Shown here one piece after another: positions 6,835 through 8,780 of a DNA stretch of 8,780 bases; position 1 is the first letter of the stretch; each line of letters opens with the position of its first letter. The translations under genes were made by a program, and so were the position numbers. The DNA comes from an uncultured Gemmatimonadota bacterium (GTDB lineage Bacteria > Gemmatimonadota > Gemmatimonadetes > Gemmatimonadales > GWC2-71-9): contig CAMLHU010000076.1 in NCBI GenBank assembly GCA_946479825.1, positions 1-8,780 on the forward strand. Reading direction: 5' to 3'. The notes under the pieces were generated by a model that worked only from the letters and a program-made list of their open reading frames with translations, had not been told where the DNA came from and did not search any database.

Positions 6835-8025
6835 GTGAACCGGCTCCGGTTCCTCACCGCAGGAGAATCCCACGGGCGCGCCCTCACGGTGATCGTGGAA
6901 GGGCTGCCCGCCGGGCTCCCGGTGGACGCGGCGTGGGTGGACCGCGACCTCGGCCGGCGGATGCAAGGCTACGGCCGGGGTGCCCGGATGAAGATCGAGC
7001 AGGACCGGGTCGAATGGCTCGCCGGCATCCGGGCGGGGGAGACGCTGGGGTCGCCGGTGGCGATGCTGGTGCAGAACCGCGACTGGGACAACTGGAAGGA
7101 CGTGATGGCGGCCGAGGGCGCGCCCGGCGAGGAACGCCGGCGGAAGGTGAGCCGCCCGCGCCCCGGCCACGCCGACCTGGTCGGCGTCCTCAAGTACGAC
7201 CGCACCGACGCGCGCGACATCCTCGAGCGCGCGAGCGCGCGGGAGACGGTGGCCCGGGTGGCGGCAGGTGCGCTGGCGCGGCGCCTGCTCGACGCGTTCG
7301 GCGTCGAGGTCGGGAGCCACGTGGTGTCGCTCGGCGGCGTGCGGGTCACCGCGCCCGCGGTCCTCCCGGCCCCGCTCAACGAAGTGGCCGACCGCTCGCC
7401 CGTGCGTGTGCTGGACGCCGCCGCCGAGGCCGAGATCGTCGCCCGGATCGACGCCGCCAAGCAGGCCGGCGATACCCTGGGGGGAGAGGTGGAAGTGGTG
7501 GCCCGCGGGCTGGTGCTCGGGCTCGGCAGCCACGTACACTGGGATCGGAAGCTCGACGGCCGGCTGGCGGGGATGCTGATGTCCATCCCGGCGGTCAAGG
7601 GCGTGGAGATCGGCCTCGGCTTTGAGGCCGCCCGCCGGCCCGGGTCGGCCGTGCACGACCCGATCGCCGCCGACCGCGGCCGGGGGCCGACCGGCGGGTT
7701 CCGGCGCCTCGGCAACAACGCGGGCGGCCTCGAGGGCGGCATCACCACCGGCGAGCCGCTCGTCGTCCGCGTCGCGATGAAGCCGATCAGCACCCTCATG
7801 CGCCCGCTCGGCACCGTCGACGTCGCCACCGGCAGCGCCGCCAGCGCCACCGCGGAGCGCAGCGACGTGACCGCGGTACCCGCCATGGGCGTCATTGCCG
7901 AAGCGATGCTCGCCCTCGTCCTCGCCGACGCCATGCTCGAGAAGTTCGGCGGCGACTCGTTGCCCGAAGTTCAACGGAACCTCGATGGCTACCTTTCGCA
8001 CATCGCAGCCCGGCTCGGCGGCTGA
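6835..8025 (+). CDS. aroC: chorismate synthase
   Basis: AroC catalyses the last step of the shikimate pathway: anti-1,4 elimination of phosphate from 5-enolpyruvylshikimate-3-phosphate to give chorismate, using reduced FMN. It is cytoplasmic and tetrameric. The 396 aa match the family. Visible signatures are GESHG at residues 10-14; RPRPGHADL at about 106-114; ERASARET at 131-138; GNNAGGLEGG at 293-302; MKPISTLMRPLGTVD at about 317-331; and ERSDVTAVPAMGVIAE at 341-356. It ends with LEKFGGDSLPEVQRN. The ERASARET form (not GGGRSSARET) and the C-terminus resemble actinobacterial enzymes more than E. coli AroC. The residue after the conserved Asn294 is Asn, where many homologues have Arg or His. 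It starts with GTG and its end overlaps aroK by 41 nt. Confidence 0.96.
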   Translation: MNRLRFLTAGESHGRALTVIVEGLPAGLPVDAAWVDRDLGRRMQGYGRGARMKIEQDRVEWLAGIRAGETLGSPVAMLVQNRDWDNWKDVMAAEGAPGEERRRKVSRPRPGHADLVGVLKYDRTDARDILERASARETVARVAAGALARRLLDAFGVEVGSHVVSLGGVRVTAPAVLPAPLNEVADRSPVRVLDAAAEAEIVARIDAAKQAGDTLGGEVEVVARGLVLGLGSHVHWDRKLDGRLAGMLMSIPAVKGVEIGLGFEAARRPGSAVHDPIAADRGRGPTGGFRRLGNNAGGLEGGITTGEPLVVRVAMKPISTLMRPLGTVDVATGSAASATAERSDVTAVPAMGVIAEAMLALVLADAMLEKFGGDSLPEVQRNLDGYLSHIAARLGG

Positions 8026-8539
8026 CCTGTCCGCCCCCCACCTCATCCTCGTCGGGCTGCCGGGGGCGGGGAAGAGCACCGTGGGCTCGGTGCTCGCCCG
8101 CGAGCTGGGTCGCAGCTTCCTCGATTTCGACGCCGAAATCGCCCGCCGCGAAGGGATGACCATCGCCGAGATCTTCGCCACCAAGGGTGAGCCGACCTTT
8201 CGCCAGCTCGAGCACGGCCTCACCGAGGAGCTGAAAGACCTCGGGGGGATGGTCCTCGCGCCGGGAGGCGGGTGGGTGGCCCGCCCGGAGACCGTGGCGA
8301 TCATCCGCCCTCCCTCCCGGATGGTCTACCTCCGCATCCGGCCTCGCACGGCCATCAATAGGATGGGCCGTTCGGTGGCTGGACGCCCCCTGCTGAGCCG
8401 GCCGAACCCCGTGGCCGAGCTCGAGCGTCTGCTCCAGCAGCGCCGGTCGGCCTACGAGTCGGCCGACTACGTAGTGGACGTGGAACGTGTTGCCATTTCA
8501 GAAGTTGTGCGACGGATCGTCGCCGCCGTGCAGGGGTAG
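7985..8539 (+). CDS. aroK: shikimate kinase
   Basis: AroK transfers the ATP gamma-phosphate to the 3-hydroxyl of shikimate, the fifth step of the pathway. The 184 aa are close to the usual length. Walker A is at residues 24-31 (GLPGAGKS). Shikimate-binding positions are visible: Asp49 in LDFD (46-49), Arg73 in PTFR, the Gly run GGGW at 94-97, and Arg153 in QRRSAYESAD. The lid reads GRPLL at 133-137. ATG 7985 is preferred: it leaves a normal 23-residue lead-in to the P-loop, and no in-frame ATG, GTG or TTG lies between it and Walker A. An in-frame ATG at 7895 would add 30 residues of odd composition that are an out-of-frame reading of aroC. The ribosome binding site is weak (GGA at 7976-7978), so coupling to aroC translation is likely. 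Confidence 0.94.
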   Translation: MATFRTSQPGSAADLSAPHLILVGLPGAGKSTVGSVLARELGRSFLDFDAEIARREGMTIAEIFATKGEPTFRQLEHGLTEELKDLGGMVLAPGGGWVARPETVAIIRPPSRMVYLRIRPRTAINRMGRSVAGRPLLSRPNPVAELERLLQQRRSAYESADYVVDVERVAISEVVRRIVAAVQG

Positions 8540-8555
8540 GGGACCCTGGGAAAGG

Positions 8556-8574
8556 CGCCGAAGGCCGTTCGGCG
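8556..8574 (+). terminator. hairpin after aroK (weak terminator candidate)
   Basis: Perfect 7-bp arms (CGCCGAA 8556-8562 and TTCGGCG 8568-8574) close a 5-nt loop, 16 nt after the aroK stop. No T-run follows on the + strand, so termination here is uncertain; a 3'-end stabiliser is an alternative. Confidence 0.35.
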
Positions 8575-8575
8575 G

Positions 8576-8605
8576 TTGACGCGCCCACTACCTTAGAGCG
8601 ATGAT
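8576..8605 (+). promoter_or_regulatory. candidate promoter for the gene after aroK
   Basis: TTGACG (8576-8581, five of six consensus bases), an 18-bp spacer and GATGAT (8600-8605, four of six) form a plausible sigma70-type promoter. It would give the next gene a leader of about 150 nt. Neighbouring -10 alternatives such as TACCTT at 8589 sit at the wrong distance. Confidence 0.35.
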
Positions 8606-8714
8606 CACCCCCGGCCAGCCGCGGATTCCGTGGACTGGCAGGATCGAACGCCGGGACCAGGGCAGGGCGGGACGGACCTCCGAGCTGGAACCGGTGTCGA
8701 ACGAGTCACGATGA
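8601..8714 (+). CDS. possible 37-aa leader peptide ORF
   Basis: ATG 8601 opens a 37-codon frame beginning MITPGQPRIPWTG and stopping at TGA 8712-8714, where it overlaps the next small ORF as ATGA. It has no good ribosome binding site and uses several codons that are rarer in the neighbouring genes (AGG, GGA, TCA, CGA). No family is recognised. It may be a chance frame; it is listed because of the linked chain of starts and stops. Confidence 0.15.
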   Translation: MITPGQPRIPWTGRIERRDQGRAGRTSELEPVSNESR

Positions 8715-8770
8715 TGCTGGCCGGCGCCTTCGAGGGTCCTACCCTGTGCCGGCCTTACGAGGAAACATGA
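8711..8770 (+). CDS. possible 19-aa leader peptide ORF
   Basis: ATG 8711 reads MMLAGAFEGPTLCRPYEET and stops at TGA 8768-8770, overlapping the probable start codon at 8767 as ATGA. The frame passes straight through the hairpin at 8719-8754. It has no strong ribosome binding site. It could act as a coupled leader ORF, or be chance. Confidence 0.15.
   Translation: MMLAGAFEGPTLCRPYEET
8719..8754 (+). promoter_or_regulatory. bulged hairpin in the leader of the next gene
   Basis: Outer arms GGCCGGC (8719-8725) and GCCGGCC (8748-8754) enclose inner arms AGGGT (8733-8737) and ACCCT (8741-8745) around a 3-nt loop. The internal bulge is asymmetric, 7 nt on the left and 2 nt on the right. It ends 4 nt before the GAGG ahead of the ATG at 8767, so folding could affect ribosome access. 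It matches no riboswitch class I know. Confidence 0.35.
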
Positions 8771-8780
8771 CGATACGCGT
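8767..8780 (+). CDS. probable start of the next gene (cut by the window edge)
   Basis: An ATG at 8767 follows GAGG (8759-8762) by 4 nt and reads MTIR before the window ends. The spacing is short but acceptable. Four residues cannot identify the product. By analogy with other aro/pil loci aroB might follow, but nothing here shows it. Confidence 0.4.

Larger units (their letters stand above)
8540..8766. other. non-coding stretch after aroK
   Basis: This 227-nt stretch has no recognisable gene. It holds two hairpins, a candidate promoter and two very short ATGA-linked ORFs described separately, and ends just before a probable new start codon. No complete tRNA, CRISPR repeat or transposon end was seen. 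Confidence 0.5.

Noticed and set aside
4812..6887. A 691-codon open frame on the - strand opposite pilP end and pilQ
   Set aside because: It is the antisense shadow of a high-GC gene. The + strand protein has all secretin hallmarks, whereas the antisense product is a His/Arg/Asp/Gly-rich string without any recognisable domain.
7895..7984. Longer AroK starting at ATG 7895
   Set aside because: The extra 30 residues are an out-of-frame reading of aroC, rich in Ser and Pro, and unlike any shikimate kinase N-terminus.
6712..8304. A 530-codon open frame on the - strand opposite aroC and aroK
   Set aside because: The + strand carries clear chorismate synthase and shikimate kinase motifs through the same bases. 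The antisense product is low-complexity.
8576..8594. TTGAC followed by TACCTT as a promoter pair
   Set aside because: Only 8 nt separate the two boxes, far too short for -35/-10 geometry. The 18-bp spaced GATGAT was listed instead.
8640..8710. tRNA-like arm on the - strand (TTCGATC loop flanked by CTGCC)
   Set aside because: The T-stem has mismatches, no D-arm or anticodon stem can be folded, and the acceptor pairing needs a bulge and lacks CCA. It is probably coincidence; tRNAscan-SE could confirm.
1..8780. Search for CRISPR arrays, insertion sequences, prophage or defence genes
   Set aside because: I saw no repeat-spacer pattern, terminal inverted repeats, transposase motifs or phage genes. 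The gene order and composition look native and conserved.

Overview
The window is a high-GC, gene-dense stretch read entirely from the + strand. It holds the end of a minor-pilin operon, a complete type IV pilus alignment operon (pilM-pilN-pilO-pilP-pilQ), and two shikimate-pathway genes (aroC, aroK). A secretin and a PilP lipoprotein imply a diderm bacterium. The high GC, the aroC subtype (ERASARET rather than GGGRSSARET motif) and the charged Asp-Ser repeats in PilP suggest Gemmatimonadota or a related phylum. That placement is inference from gene character, not from a marker gene.

Layout. Bases 1-134 are the 3' end of a prepilin-like gene, followed 13 nt later by a PilX-like minor pilin (148-1293). 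A strong intrinsic terminator (1314-1352) closes that operon. The 288-nt gap to 1581 carries a sigma70-type promoter (TTGACA, 17-bp spacer, TAGCGT at 1511-1539) for the pil operon. pilM (1582-2625), pilN (2651-3334), pilO (3342-3953), pilP (3943-4962) and pilQ (4959-6758) are tightly packed; pilO/pilP and pilP/pilQ overlap. A 76-nt gap with a 10-bp GC hairpin separates pilQ from aroC (6835-8025). aroK (7985-8539) starts inside the end of aroC. Bases 8540-8766 hold no recognisable gene but contain hairpins, a candidate promoter and two tiny ATGA-linked ORFs, leading to a probable new start codon at 8767.

Function. PilM is a cytoplasmic actin-like protein that docks on the N-terminus of PilN. 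PilN and PilO form an inner-membrane heterodimer, PilP links them to the outer membrane, and PilQ is the pore through which the pilus leaves. The minor pilins upstream would prime or cap the fibre. AroK phosphorylates shikimate, and AroC makes chorismate two steps later. Coupling of pilMNOPQ-type operons to aro genes is known from other phyla (pilMNOPQ-aroKB in gammaproteobacteria, and pil genes beside aroC-aroK in Thermus).

This is mostly conserved housekeeping and pilus DNA, and I found no convincing new system. The most unusual items are the PilP, nearly twice the usual size with Asp-Ser repeat blocks and a Pro/Ala/Lys linker; the beta-rich body of the PilX-like pilin; the hairpin between the pil and aro genes; and the structured leader after aroK.
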